Below, piece by piece: positions 12,421 to 26,388 of a DNA stretch of 64,000 bases. Both the position numbers and the translations under genes were made by a program. The DNA is from Sipunculus nudus (taxonomy: Eukaryota > Annelida > Sipuncula > Golfingiida > Sipunculidae): the NCBI GenBank assembly GCA_026874595.1, contig CM049319.1, forward strand, positions 67,299,917 through 67,363,916. The letters run 5' to 3'. The first letter of the stretch is position 1. Each line of letters opens with the position of its first letter. The notes beneath the pieces are model-generated. The model was not told the origin of the DNA, did not search any database, and saw nothing but the letters and a program-made list of their open reading frames with translations.

Positions 12421-12610
12421 AATTTATTTTATATATTATTAATTATTACATAATTTTGAATATATATTTTATTGAAATAAAATAATTTAATATATTTCTT
12501 TATATTGTACATAAATATTATATAATACAATTAATTATATATATTATACTATAAATTATTACATAACTTATAAAATATAAATACATATATAAATATAAAT
12601 ATATATGTAT

Positions 12611-12660
<50 letters not shown>
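12383..12660. repeat. two (TA)n tracts in AT-only DNA
   Basis: TA runs at about 12383-12416 and 12617-12659 separated by nearly pure A/T sequence. Confidence 0.9.
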
Positions 12661-12662
<2 letters not shown>

Positions 12663-12694
12663 TTAAGTTTAACATCAGTCTTTGGGTATTCAGC

Positions 12695-13737
12695 ACATCG
12701 AGAGTTTGCTGTTACTGTTTATTTAGAATTTAAGAGATCGCATGATAAAATTTGTATTATGCAAAAAATAACCCTTTACATTTTATTTCACATAATTCTG
12801 GTGGTTCACGCCTTTGCCTTTTTCAACCACATGCATGAGAGTGTATGGTGATCCCACAGTGACATCACAGTGTGTTCGCAAAAATGATATATCAAAAAGA
12901 AGTCACAGTGAAGTAATCGAGAGCTCACTGTTACTGTTTATTTAGAATTGATTAGACCACATAAAAAATTGTAGTATGCAATAAAACTCATTTAAGTTTA
13001 TATCACATTATTCTAGTGCTGCATTTCTTTGCCTTTTTAGTCATATGCGTGTGAGTGTATGGTGACCTCACAGTGACATCACAGTGTCGTCACAATATGA
13101 TATATCATTAGGAGGTCACAGTGAGGTAATCAAAAGCTCACTGTTACTGTTTATTTTTAGAACTGATTAGACCGAATAAAAATTTTTAGTATGCAATAAA
13201 ACTCATTTAAGTTTATATCACATTATTCTAGTGCTACATTTCTTTGCCTCTTTAGCTATATGCGTGTGAGTGTATGGTGATCTCACAGTGACATCACAGT
13301 GTCGTCACAATATGATATATCACAACATGAGGTAACAGTGAGGTCATCGAGAGCTCACTGTGTCTGTTTATTTAGCTTTTGTTCAGATCGTATAAAAAAT
13401 ATTATATGCAATAAATCTCATTTAACATTATATCACATTAATCTATAGTGTTACATTTCATTGCCTCTTTAGCTATATGCGTGTGATTGTATGGTGACCT
13501 CACTGTGACATCACAGTTTCGTCACATTATGATACATCACAACATGAGGTCACAGTGAGGTCATCGAGAGCTCACTGTTCTGTTTATTTAGGTTATTCTC
13601 AGATCGTATATAAAATATGATATGCAGTAAATCTCATTTAATATTATATCACATTATTCTAGTGCTACATTTCTTTGCCTTTTTAACCAAATGCATATGA
13701 GTGTATGGTGACCTCACTGTGACATCACAGTGCCGCT
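12695..13737. repeat. tandem array of ~215-bp units
   Basis: The landmark 'gtgtatggtga' recurs near 12840, 13055, 13270, 13487 and 13700 (period about 215 bp). Each unit contains 'gacatcacagtg', a 'gaggtcacagtgagg' variant, 'gagctcactgt' and 'ctagtgctacatttctttgcc'. The array is cut off inside 'gacatcacagtg' where the next satellite begins. No coding potential. Confidence 0.9.
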
Positions 13738-16497
13738 CACATGTCCACTCCTCTAGGTGGCAGTCTTAACACTCAATGCGATGCTACCACAAATTTTACC
13801 CCCTCCCGAATTTTTAGGGTACCAAATAGCTTGTATTTCCGCGTGCGATTCATGGGGCCACTGTGGCCGGCCGCTCACATGTCCACTCATCTTGGTGGCA
13901 GTCTTGACACTCAATGCGACGCTACCATAAATTTAACCCCTCCCGAATTTTTAGGGTACCAAATAGCTAGTATTCCCGCGTGCGATTCATGGGGCCACTA
14001 TGGCGGACGGCTCACAAGTCCACTCCTCTTGGTGGCAGCCTTAACACTCAATGCGATGCTACCATAAATTTTACCCCCTCCCGAATTTTTAGGCTACCAA
14101 ATGGCTAGTATTTCCGCGTGCGATTCATTGGGCCACTGTGGCGGGCCGCTCACATGTCCACTCCTCTTGGTGGCAGTCTTAACACTCAATGCGATGCTAC
14201 CATAAATTTTAACCCCCTCCCGAATAGCTAGTATTTCCGCGTGCGATTCATGTGGCCAATGTGGCGGGCCGCTCACATGTCCACTCCTCTTGGTGGCAGC
14301 CTTAACACTCAATGCGATGCTACCATAAATTTTGCCCTCTCCCGAATTTTGGGGTACCAAATACTTAGTATTTCCGCGTGCGATTCATTAGGCCACTGTG
14401 GCGGGCCGCTTACATGTCCACTCCTCTTGGTGGCAGCCTTAACACTCAATGCGATGCTACCATAAATTTTACCCCCTCCCGAATTTTTAGGGTACCAAAT
14501 AGCTAGCATTTCCGTGTGCGATTCATGGGGCCTCTGTGGCGGGCCGCTCACATGTCCACTCCTCTTGGTGGCAGTCTTAACACTTAATGCCATGCTACCA
14601 TAAATTTTACCCCCTTCCGATTTTATAGGGTACCAGATAGCTAGTACTTCCGTGTGCGATTCATGGGGCCACTGTGGCGGGCCGCTCACATGTCCACTCC
14701 TCTTGGTCGCAGTCTTAACACTCAATGCGATGCTACCATAAATATTTTTCCCCCTCCCGAATTTTTAGGGTACCAAATAGCTAGTTTTTCCGCGTGAGAT
14801 TTATGGGGCCACTGTAGCGGGCCGCTCACATGCTCACTCCTCTTCGTGGCAGTCTTAACACTCAATGCGATGCTACCATAATTTTTACCCCCTCCCGAAT
14901 TTTTGGGGTACCAAATAGCTAGTATTTCCGCATGCGATTCATGGGGCCACTGTGGCGGACCACTCATATGTCCACTCCTCTTGGTGGCAGCATTAACACT
15001 CAATGCGATGCTACCATAAATTTTACCCCCTCCCGATTTTTTAGGTTACCAAATAGCTAGTATTTCCGCGTGCGATTCATTGGGCCACTGTGGCGGGCTG
15101 CTCACATGTCCACTCCTCTTGGTGGCAGTCTTAACACTCAATGCGATGCTACCAAAAATTTTACCCCCTCCGGAATTTTTAGGGTACCAAATAGCTAGTA
15201 TATCCGCGTGCGATTCATGGGGCCACTGTGGCGGGCCGCTCACATGTCCACTCCTCTAGGTGGCAGTCTTAACACTCAATGCGATGCTACCACAAATTTT
15301 ACCCCCTCCCGAATTTTTAGGGTACCAAATAGCTTGTATTTCCGCGTGCGATTCATGGGGCCACTGTGGCCGGCCGCTCACATGTCCACTCATCTTGGTG
15401 GCAGTCTTGACACTCAATGCGACGCTACCATAAATTTAACCCCTCCCGAATTTTAAGGGTACCAAATAGCTAGTATTCCCGCGTGCGATTCATGGGGCCA
15501 CTATGGCGGACCGCTCACAAGTCCACTCCTCTTGGTGGCAGCCTTAACACTCAATGCGATGCTACCATAAATTTTACCCCCTCCCGAATTTTTAGGCTAC
15601 CAAATGGCTAGTATTTCCGCGTGCGATTCATTGGGCCACTGTGGCGGGCCGCTCACATGTCCACTCCTCTTGGTGGCAGTCTTAACACTCAATGCGATGC
15701 TACCATAAATTTTACCCCCTCCCGAATTTTTAGGGTACCAAATAGCTAGTATTTCCCCGTGCGATTCATGGGGCCACTGTGGCGGGCCGCTCACATGTCC
15801 ACTCCTCTTGGTGGCATTCTTAACACTCAATGCGATGCTACCATAAATTTTACCCCCTCCCGAATTTTTAGGGTACCAAATAGCTAGTATTTCCGCGTGC
15901 GATTCATGTGGCCAATGTGGCGGGCCGCTCACATGTCCTCTCCTCTTGGTGGTAGTCCTAACACTCATTGCGATGCTACCATAAATTTAACCCCTCCCGA
16001 ATTTGTAGGGTACCAAATAGCTAGTATTTCCGCGTGCGATTCATGGGGCCATTGTGGCGGGCCGCTCACATGTCCACTCCTCTTGGTGGCAGTCTTAACA
16101 CTCAATGCGATGCTACCATAAATTTTACCCCCTCCCGAATTTTTAGGGTACCAAATAGCTAGTATTTCCCCGTGCGACTCATGGAGCCACTGTGGCGGGC
16201 CGCTCACATGTCCACTCCTCTTGGTGGCAGTCTTAACACTCAATGCGATGCTACCATGAATTTTACCCCCTCCCGAATTTTTAGGGTACCAAATAGCTAG
16301 TATTTCCGCGTGCGATTCATGGGGCCACTGTGGCGGGCCGCTCACGTGTCCACTCCTCTTGGTGGCAGCCGTAACACTCAATGCGATGCTACCATAAATT
16401 TTACCCCCTCCCGAATTTTTAGGGTACCAAATAGCTGCTATTTGCGCGTGCGACTCATGGGGCCTCTGTGGCGGGCCGCTCACATGTCCACTCCCCC
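13737..16497. repeat. 138-bp satellite array, about 20 monomers
   Basis: Monomers share 'gctcacatgtccactcctcttggtgg'-type heads (shortened here), 'cactcaatgcgatgctacc', 'ccccctcccgaatttttaggg' variants and 'ggggccactgtggcgg'. The unit is 138 bp, so minus-strand frames run across several monomers with a 46-residue repeat; each breaks where monomers carry indels. Some variants recur 1503 bp apart (13738 and 15241), showing higher-order structure. Non-coding satellite. Confidence 0.93.
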
Positions 16498-16910
16498 GAG
16501 CTAAGTGGGGGACCGACAGTAAACAGAAAACCACCGATTACCACAGAAAATTACCGAAAATCAACCAAAATCAACAACGTTTCTTGACATTCCTGAATAT
16601 CGTACCAGAATAAAAATTATCAGATTTATATTAAGTTGTAGGGGAAATATTATTTAAATGATAAATAAACAATTAACTAATTTACCCAAATGGAGGATTA
16701 AATATACTTAAACATTATTATTAATGATTATATTATAAAACATTGTAATACAAAGTAATGCATTTAATTAATAATGAAAAAAATATATAATTTAATAGCA
16801 TGACTTTTATACTGTCGGGGAGAGAGATTTCGTCACATGTCGGCAAAGGCAGTTACTAACATTACTGACAGGAGGTTGACAGGAGATAAATAAATGCCAA
16901 ATTAAATTCA

Positions 16911-16915
16911 TATTA

Positions 16916-17008
<93 letters not shown>
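16911..17008. repeat. (TTA)n followed by (TA)n microsatellite
   Basis: A TTA trinucleotide tract (about 16925-16978) runs into a TA tract (about 16982-17007). Confidence 0.95.
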
Positions 17009-19050
17009 GTTCCTGTATTCTCTGGAAAAGGAAGAGGTGTTATCAGTTCTATAAACTTTGTGCCAGTAAAATTTTGGCATCATTGTATAGTGGTTCCAAT
17101 CGAGCCACTATGGGGAGGTCAAACAGTCAGCCCAACACAGGTCATAAGACGTTTCGTCGCATATTGCCCAATGTGACTGCTTTAATAGTCCGACATAAGA
17201 AATGATATATAATATAATTATTATTAATATAAATGAAATAATATATAAACAAGCATATATATAACGAGGGGGTCACGGTTGTTATTTGTTTGATGGAATT
17301 TTTAGGATAGCTCGACAATGATACAAGAAACAATTGATCAAAATTGGGGCCGATCCTTGCGTAAAAAAAATCCCGGAATGAGCTCTGGTGTTTTTTGGGG
17401 GTCCATTGCATATTTGCTCACACTAGGACGTGTAGGTTAGCGCGACCTATTTCCCGGTCTGGTCAGGGTCGGCCCATTTTGTAGCGTCAAGAGTGAGCGG
17501 GCATTAAATATTGCAGGGCAGCAGTAAATTTCAGGGAAAAAATATTTCAGGATGCATACAATATGTATGGCAGGTGGGTGATAGGAGAAATTAAATAAAT
17601 AAAAAAATAGCAGGGTTGGCCTTTCTTTTAAGCTGGAGGGGATTGAAAGATGTATATGTGTTTCTGGGAAATGTCTTGAGAGGTGGCGACATCTAATGGC
17701 AAATTTCAGAAGCTGTCGCTTTCTGTCATATACCGCGAAAATAAGATACTCAACCCCGTTTTCCTGGAACAAAATTGAAGTGCAGGATGTGAGCTTGATT
17801 TTGATGTTTCACATGATGCCAAACACTCGATAGAAAAAACTTTCCCAGAGCCCCCAACATGTGCACCTTATATGATAATATATAGGTCCAGGAAATAGGT
17901 CCCTCTAAACTTTAGCAGGTGAAGATATGACCATATTTGAAGAGTCGTGATGTGATAGAGCACAATGACATAATTGCACGTGTACGTGCCGTTTCCCTGA
18001 AAGGTGTCAGTAAATCAACGTAAAGCAGGGGGGGGCACGGTTTCTTGTCGTTGTTTTTATAGTCCTACGCCCTGTTTTAATAGGAAAGTAAATGACTTAA
18101 GCTCCCCCAAACCCCCAAGCCCACGTGAGATGGGGCCATAAACTCGACATTGGCAAGTTTCGAGGGCAAGTTTCTTCAGTAGTAGCGTGTAAGATTCCTT
18201 ATCTACGGAATATGGAATGTGTGTTGAGAGATTTCATATGAACCTGCACGGCGGCATGCATGTTTTCTCTGTGTTGCCCCTTGATAACATCCGGAAACTT
18301 AAAAATTCGCTACTTGTAGCGATCATTTTTGCAGGATATAAAAGCATTCTGCATGTCGGATCCGCGCATGAGGAATCTCACCTTCATTCCTCAATACGTG
18401 TACCAATTTTATTCGCTTTCCGTATTCCATACATGTAAGAAATCTTAGCTTTAGTCCGCAAATATATTCGACTCTACCTGTTAATTACCTCCATTAAGCG
18501 ACAGGGGTTATTTTTTTACGGGTGTTGGTTTTTTTTGTCTGTTAGCAACATTAGTCAACAAGTTATTGACGGATTTTAATGAAACCTTGATCAAGAAATA
18601 TTTTAAAGGTAAAATGCTGCTTTTCTGGCAGTCCCATATGAGGCTAATGAGCTGACTTTGCGGAGGTCTGCGCTCTCTGAGTGCTTTTCTCTTTATATTT
18701 TGATCGTGAAAAAATAATTTAAAACCGCTTGTTTTTATTTGTTTGAACAATAAAGCATACGTAGTCATAATTCAAAATTTTTACAATGTAAAAATAGTCT
18801 TAATAAATACATAAAAGAGAAAGGCATGTCATATTCCTATTTGCATAGGATTTTTGTCGAAGTAGGTAAGAATTTCACATCTCAGACCATCCCCACCAAA
18901 TTATGACCATTTTGCTCATTCCCCAGGGTTAGTTTAATAATGTATGACTCTGTATATGTGTATAAGTCATTATTTTATAGGCTTATGAATTTGTGAAATC
19001 TGGCAACAGATATCGTGTCGCTTACTGTTATCCTTTCTATTTTTTTTCCC
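17009..19050. other. unassigned stretch
   Basis: No recognisable domain or splice-supported exon. Short open frames at 17142-17411 (-), 17437-17772 (-) and 18217-18438 (+) look like chance frames. A poly-G run lies near 18027-18033. Confidence 0.4.
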
Positions 19051-19054
19051 AGCC

Positions 19055-21560
19055 ATCATCAGCTCCCACTACTGCCACCGTTATCACTACTGCCACAGTA
19101 ATCAGTACCGCCACCGTTATCACTACTGCTAGAGTTATCACTACTGCCACCGTTATCACTAGTGCCACCGTTCTCACTACTGCCACAGTTATCAGTACTG
19201 CCACCGTTACCACTACTGCCACAGATATCAGCACTGCCACCATTATCACTAGTGCCACCGTTATCACTACTGCTACAGTTATCAGTACTGCCACCGTTAT
19301 CACTAGTGCCTATGTTATCACTACTGCCACAGTTATCAGTACTGGCACCGTTATCACTACTCCCACAGTTATCACTACTGCCACCGTTATCACTACTCCC
19401 ACAGTTATCAGTACTGGCACCGTTATCACTACTGCCACCGTTATCAGTACTGCCACAGTTATCACTACTGCCACAGTTATTAGTACTGTCATAGTTAGCA
19501 CTAAGGCCACCGTTATCACTACTGGCACAGTTATCAGTACTGGCACCGTTATCACTACTGCCACAGTTATCACTACTGCCACCGTTATCGCTACTGCCAC
19601 CGTTATCACTACTGCCACAGTTATCAGTACTGGCACCGTTATCACTACTGCCACCGTTATCACTACTGGCACCGTTATCACTACTGCCACTGTCATCACT
19701 ACTGCCACAGTTATCAGTACTGGCACCATTTTCACTACTACCAGCGTTAATTATCACTACTGCAACAGTTATCAGTACTGGCAGAATTATCACTACTGCC
19801 ACAGTTATCAGTATTGCCACCGTTGTCACTACTGCCACCGTTATCACTACTGCAACAGTTATCAGTACCGGCACCGTTATCACTAGCGCCACCGTTATCA
19901 CTTCTGCCACATTTATCAGTACTGGCACCGTTATCACTACTGCCACTGTTATCACTACTGTCGCAGTTATCACTCTGCCACCTTTATCACTACTGCCACC
20001 GTTATCACTACTGGCACCGTTATCACAACTGCCACAGTTATCAGTACTGTCACGGTTATCACTAGTGCCACCGTTATCACTACTGCCACAGTTATCACTA
20101 CTGCCACTGTTATCACTACTGTCACCGTTATCAGTACTGGCACCTTTATCAGTACTGGCACCGTTATCACTACTGCCACCGTTATCACTACTGTCACCGT
20201 TATTACTTCTGCCACCTTTATCACAACTGCCACCGTAATCACTACTGGCACCGTTATCACTACTGCCACAGTTATCAGTAATGGCATGGTTACCACTAGT
20301 GCCACCTTTATCACTTCTGCCAAAGTTATCAGTACTGCCACCATTATGACTAGTGCCACCGTTATCATTACTGCCACCGTTATCACTACTTCCACCTTTA
20401 TCACTAAAACCACCGTTATCAGTACTGGCACCGTTATCACTACTGCCACCGTTATCACTACTGGCACCGTTATCACTACTGCCACCGTTATCATTAATGC
20501 CACAGTTATCACTACTGCCACACTTATCAGTACTGGCACCGTTATAACTAGTGCCACCGTTATCACTACTACCACAGTTATCACTACTGCCACCGTTAAC
20601 ACTATTGCCACCTTTATCACTAAAGCCACCGTTATCAGTACTGGCACCGTTATCACTACTGCCACCGTTATCACTACTGGCACCATTATCACTACTGCCA
20701 CTGTTATCACTACTGCCACAGTTATAAGTACTGGCACCTTTATCGCTACAGCCACCTTTATCACTACTGGAACCTTTATCACTACTGGCACCGTTATCAC
20801 TAGTGCCACCATTATAGCTACTGCCACAGTTATCAGTACTGGCACCGTTATCACTACTGCCACAGTTATCAGTACTGGCACCGTTATCACTGCTGCCACC
20901 GTTTTCACTACTGCCACCTTTATCACTACTGCCACAGTTATCAGTACTGGCACGGTTATCACTGCTGCCACCGTTATCACTACTGCCACCTTTATCACTA
21001 CTGCCACAGTTATCAGTACTGGCAGCGTTATCACTAGTGCCACCGTTATCACTACTGCCACAGTTATCAGTACTGGCACCGTTATCACTACTGCCACAGT
21101 TATCACTACTGCCACAGTAATCACTACAGCCTTCGTTATCACTACTAGCACCGTTATCACTACTGTCACAGTTATCAGTACTGCCACCGTTATCACTAGT
21201 GCCACCGTTATCACTACTGCTACAGCTATGAGTACTAGCACCGTTATCACTAGTGCCACCGTTATCACTACTGCCACAGTTATCACTACTGCCACCCGTA
21301 TCACTACTGCCACCCGTATCTCTACTGCCACAGTTATCACTACTGCCACAGTTATCACTACTGCCACCGTTATCACTACTGCCACAGTTATCAGTACTGG
21401 CACCGTTATCACTAGTGCCACCGTTATCACTATTGCCACAGTTATCAGTACATGCACCCTTATCACTACTGCCACAATTATCACTTCTGCCACAGTTATC
21501 AGGACTGGCACCGTTGTCAGTACTGGCACCGTTATCAGTACTGGCAACGTTACCATTTCT
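19055..21560. repeat. 18-bp minisatellite, about 139 units
   Basis: Variants of GTTATCACTACTGCCACC repeat for 2.5 kb. Unit variants alternate (actgcc/actggc, caccg/cacag, tcact/tcagt), hinting at 36- or 54-bp higher-order units. Because 18 is a multiple of 3 and the unit lacks stops, several frames are open. The longest is 875 codons on the minus strand (19059-21686), a hexapeptide repeat of SSDNGG/STDNCG type; another is an alternating V/A/T-I repeat on the plus strand. The minus frame has no signal peptide or flanking domain. I treat it as a minisatellite, with a small chance of a low-complexity Ser/Asp/Asn/Gly protein. Confidence 0.92.
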
Positions 21561-23351
21561 GTTTTGGACAGGCGTGCCAAAAACAGAATATAAAATGGGA
21601 CTATTTTTTCGAATTCTAATATCTATAAATTGAAGATTATGATAATCCCTTTTACCGTTAAATTGACCAGAAAACACTGATCGCACCTCACACAGGCTGT
21701 TCTTTTAGTTGATATCCTTCTGCTTACAACATGTGGGGGGGGGGTAATCTAAGCACATTCAGCGGGGACACCTGTAGGCACGTCGAACAAACTAGCTCAT
21801 CTGAGTTAAAATTGGGCTGAGCTATAGTGATGGTTTTTTGTTCGTCGTCCGGGCCTTCCATCCGTTTATAGGATACGTTTTGAAACCGTTAGACCTACGG
21901 ATCCAAAATTCAACATACAGTTAGATGTCCCAAAGTTCTACTACCAAATCAAATCTGGGTCACTGCGACATGGTTCCTTCGAGAAATTAAGGAAAAATCT
22001 CAATTTTCCCCGAAATAAATCAATTGTTACACTTCTGGGACCACCAAATATCATTTGATGTTTTTATATACAGATGGTCAGATAATATAACAATTCGTAC
22101 TTACTTTCTCTGTGACATCCTTCAGACCCTGGTGGCGTTAAAAGGGTATATGCGAGGGAAATATCAAGCGCATTAAAAAAAATCAAGCATCGGTCATCAG
22201 TACAGTCATGATTAGGCCGCTGGCCTTTTGCCTGCCATTTATGGGTTCAGACCGCCGTCTGCGCTACGACTCCTTGGCAAAGCCTTTACCACAAGGGTGC
22301 GCTCTCTCGAACCAGGTGTGAATGGGTACCGGTCATATGGGCAGACAAATGTAGAATGATTGACCTTCTAGCTCTTGATATTGCTGCTTGAGTTGTTTGC
22401 TCCCCAGAGAGCCGAAAAAAAGCTACATGAATGAACATGCCCGAAAGACCAGGAAGGCAAAGTGTAAAGCAGAGTGCCTAAGGAAAGATAACGAAACGAG
22501 ATATGCGTTGCTTTTCGGTTTAAAGCGTATATTATTAAGTTTTCTATAATTTATTAGTCAAAAAAGATCTAGAGGGGCCATCTATTTCCTCGGCCTTCCC
22601 TCGGCCTCCCCTCCTACAGCTTTAGTAAACTATTCACCTGCCTTACTTGTTGAATAAATGTGATTTTTGCTTTACCCTGGATTCATATTAATAACTGCAG
22701 GGAATCCTTTTAGAGAAGGTGCCTATAAAGCCCCTGTGACGGGGGTAAAGCCTTCTATATCCACAAGTTGTTCATAAAAACAGTACATGTGCCCATGTTG
22801 AAAAACTGAAAATGTGTCTATGATTAAGAGAATCGTCCTGTTTGGGCCCTAGGTCTCTCACACAGTGTGGAAAGAGATCATTTAAATACTCTACCGCTGT
22901 CCTTTCGAACACTCTTCCTCGACATATCAAGGTTGCCTCAAGTGCCCCCCCCCCCCCCGCTTTTTCATCTAAAACCATGTATCCGCCATGTCCCAGGATA
23001 AAGACGATTGGGATATGTTAAATCCATGACAATATGACAATACTTCCATCTCAATTTTAATTAAAAAACCACGTTTGGGTGGCATGCTGTCGTTATTATT
23101 TTTATAGACACTTTTTTTTAGGGAGTGGGGGGGGGGGGGGAATCTGCGAGATTCACTGTACACATGTACACACCTCTGGCAGTTCACGCATATACGCACG
23201 TGTTCTGAAGAATTTTTACACGCATATACACACATGGGTTCAAGCCTGTTAGCTGTTTCCATGCGCGCGTAGTTCCATATATACGTATATACATGAGAAA
23301 AATGTTAATGAACCCATAGCTTGTGTGCATATATATCTTTATATATCGTTC

Positions 23352-23399
<48 letters not shown>

Positions 23400-25000
23400 C
23401 GTAAACTGACAGAAATGTAAAATGATACATTGGATCTTGAAAGTCTTCCCACTAAAAGGTGCTGGAAAAAGTAATATTTTCCTTGATGCTTTATTCCACG
23501 CAGACCCTACACGGGAAAATCGTTTCTATTGTGTTTCCAGGCATCATGGGCACACAAAAGGCACAGCACAATTTTAAAATTATAGTAGGTATTTATTCTG
23601 CAGATATATACATGAGTATTAGGCATATATGTCATAAAAAGTGTCATTCAGAATATTATTTCGCATTATCTCGTATAACGACCAACAAAGAATGATTTTA
23701 TTTTCAAACACACACAAACAACATAACAGGCTACTTAAGTCAGCTGAGCGTCATGACCCCTTGGTCACTTGTTTTTCCCAGAGCCGTTTACCTATGAGCG
23801 AATTAATTTAGTGATAAGTGCAGTACAGCCAGCATGATCCAATTCTTATTCATGCCATCCACAGTGCGTATATTATCACTCTAAGATTATACATTTAGGC
23901 CCACATAAATTGATTGCTACACTTTTTATGCATTGTCTTAAATGTACTGATATTGTATTTTGCACCAGTTCTGGGGCAAATTGGCACACTGCGTTCATGA
24001 TGGTGCACAAAGGTTAAATGTGTTATTATCATTAGGGTTCTCTGAAAGGCCTACTCTCTAGTTCAATCAGGAATCAGTTTTACCCATAACGTGCGTTATA
24101 TTTCATCTTATGTTGTCTATATAATCTAGTAAACCAAGTATCTGAAATATCTGTCGACATGATGCATCCTTCCTGTTAAAATGGAACTGGGTGTGGCAAT
24201 CTGATTAGCCGCTTGTTCAAATATGTCGCATTTTTGAACTGCCATTTCATCATTTTCAGGTGCTTTAGTATGCGGTTAGAAAAAGACTGCAGGATGACTT
24301 TGGCGTGTACAATGACGTGTTTGGTTTTGTATGAGATAAACATTGCAAGCCATGTAAGACACAACACCATTTGTTGACCACGTTTTTTTTTTTTTTTTGC
24401 TCGGGATACAACTTTAATATCAATGGTACGTTCAGAAATTAATTTCTCCCACATGTTTAGCGTGTTGTAAGTGATATATGCAAAAGGGTAGGCCTTGAAG
24501 CGAGTCTTGCCTGACGCTTTAACATGCACACTTGTCTATTAACTTAAATTACACTCGTTCACGGTTTAAATTGTTAATAACCCGTTCTACCACCTAATGT
24601 CCGCTCAAAATACGTAAACGTTTACCTAATCAATGAAATAATGTGTATATCAATGATTACCCAGTTGTCTTTTATATATAATATGATAATATATGATGAT
24701 GTAAATAAATCCTGATCTACGTAAAATGCCTATATCATTTTATTTTATAATATGAATTTGATAAAATATAAACACATGTATCGGAATTTTATTTCACGTA
24801 ACATTTAACTTCAGAGCCATAAACTCTGTTAGTTAGTAACAATTTTAAAGGAAAGGATTTGTGCAAAGTATGAAAATGTGTAATGTAAAAGACCTTTTTT
24901 GAAAACCTTCACAGAGAAAAAGTATTTTCATTAATTAACTATAATGGCCAAGTGCCTTAACAATCACGAAAATTCTCATGTGTCCGTGTGGACAAATATC
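21561..25000. other. long non-coding stretch with repeat fragments
   Basis: Contains a repeat-like start 'ctgagctatagtgatgg' with a 'gttcgtcgtcc' tract (21815-21860), a weak tRNA-like SINE head near 22200-22335 (B-box-like GGTTCAGACC at 22244-22253), poly-C/poly-G runs near 22946-22958 and 23128-23140, and a (TA)n tract at 23358-23396. No exon or protein domain recognised. Confidence 0.4.
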
Positions 25001-25007
25001 CAAACGG

Positions 25008-25085
25008 AATATATAGTGCGGCGGCTAAGGGAAAAATTGTTCAAATTGTGATAAAAGTTCCAAGTTTGGTACAGTTGTAGTATTG
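25008..25085 (+). repeat. interspersed repeat, partner of an inverted copy at 29972-30052
   Basis: The segment with 'atatagtgcggcggctaa', 'attgttcaaattgtgataaaag' (here split) and 'agtttggta' matches the reverse complement of 29972-30052 with scattered differences. The two copies bracket the 25.6-29.3 kb LINE region. Confidence 0.5.
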
Positions 25086-25617
25086 TACACTGGCTTTCAT
25101 TTAAGAAATAGTTCCACGAAATATTCTTGGTATTTAAGGGGTGGATCTTGCAATTATTTTTGGGGGTACCGATGGATAAATTAAATAATTGATAAATAAT
25201 GTCTAATCAAAAAGTATTCGATCAAGGCCTTTATTTTGCAGCACACGGAATACAGAAGTCTGCTGATGCTCAATTTTTACTTTCAAGTGAAGTTTATTCA
25301 GATTAACAGGCGATCTGCAGTAATTATAATGGAGCAGGATGTATTTATTTATCAAGTATTGGGCAAAACTAACGCGATTTAGCACGCCTTTTTAATTTTG
25401 TTAACATGTATATATCACAAACATGTTTCATTTAAATTATAACACACATAGGCTTACCATTAATTGAATTATTAACTAAATAAAGGGTATGGTGACAGCA
25501 TGAATTATCACATGGATATAATTATAACTATTTATGTTTGTCAATCAGCCTACTAAAGAGCAAGTAAACTATTCAGTAAAAATGTTTAAGAACTCTGCCT
25601 GTCAACTTTTCCTGTTC

Positions 25618-26388
25618 ATATGAGGGCTCTAGACCTATTGAATTACAGACCTGTCTGAATTCCAATATGGCCACCACAGCCCAATCGCTGATTTTCTTTC
25701 GCACAAGATAACTCAACAACAACAACAAACTTCAGCTTTCCCAAATTCACAGGGATGATTGGTACATACGAGGGCTTCAGACCTATTGAATTACAGACTT
25801 GTCGGAATTCCAATATGGCCACCAGATCATAATGGGTGATTTTCTTTCGCACTGGATATCATTTTCTCAGAGATCATTGGTGCCTATGCGGACTCAATCC
25901 CTTTTCAATAACAGACCTGTCAGAATTCAATTATGGCTCCATGAGCAAAATTGGGTATATTCTTTTAAGCGCGATATCTCAACAAGAATAAGCCTGATCT
26001 AGCTCATTTACACAGGGATGATTGGTACCTATAAGGGCTCCATCTCTATCGAATTGCAGACCTGTCGGAATTCCAATATGGCCACCAGATTGATTTTCTT
26101 TCGCAACAATATGCTTGATCTTTCTCAAATTCACAGGTATCATTGGTGCCTATGAGGGCTTCTGACCTATTGAAATACAGACTTGCTCAAAATCAAATAT
26201 GGCTAACAGACTACAGTCCGTGATTTTCTATTGCACACATTATTTCAGACATTATCTTCGTTAATATTATTTACACCAGTGAGATTTTGTCCCTCATGCG
26301 TACGGATAAAAACCTGTTTCTGTTTGTCATATTTTTCAACTTTAACTTTTTCAACCATATGAAAACTAGTCCAGCACTAGCAGAAATG
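25618..26388 (+). repeat. interspersed element with ~147-bp internal subrepeats, copy A
   Basis: Motifs 'gagggct..agacctattgaatta', 'cggaattccaatatggcc', 'gattttctttcgcac' and 'cacagggatgattggta' recur about every 147 bp through this segment. It then runs through 'cctgtttctgtttg' to 'ctagtccagcacta'. The same composition and order occurs in reverse orientation at 51205-52030. A LINE coding remnant starts immediately to the right. Confidence 0.8.

Noticed and set aside
15965-16534. 189-codon minus-strand frame with a 46-residue repeat
   Set aside because: Product of the 138-bp satellite period being divisible by 3; frames break at monomer indels and have no unique sequence.
19055-21560. CRISPR-like array
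   Set aside because: Units are contiguous 18-mers without unique spacers, in a eukaryotic context.
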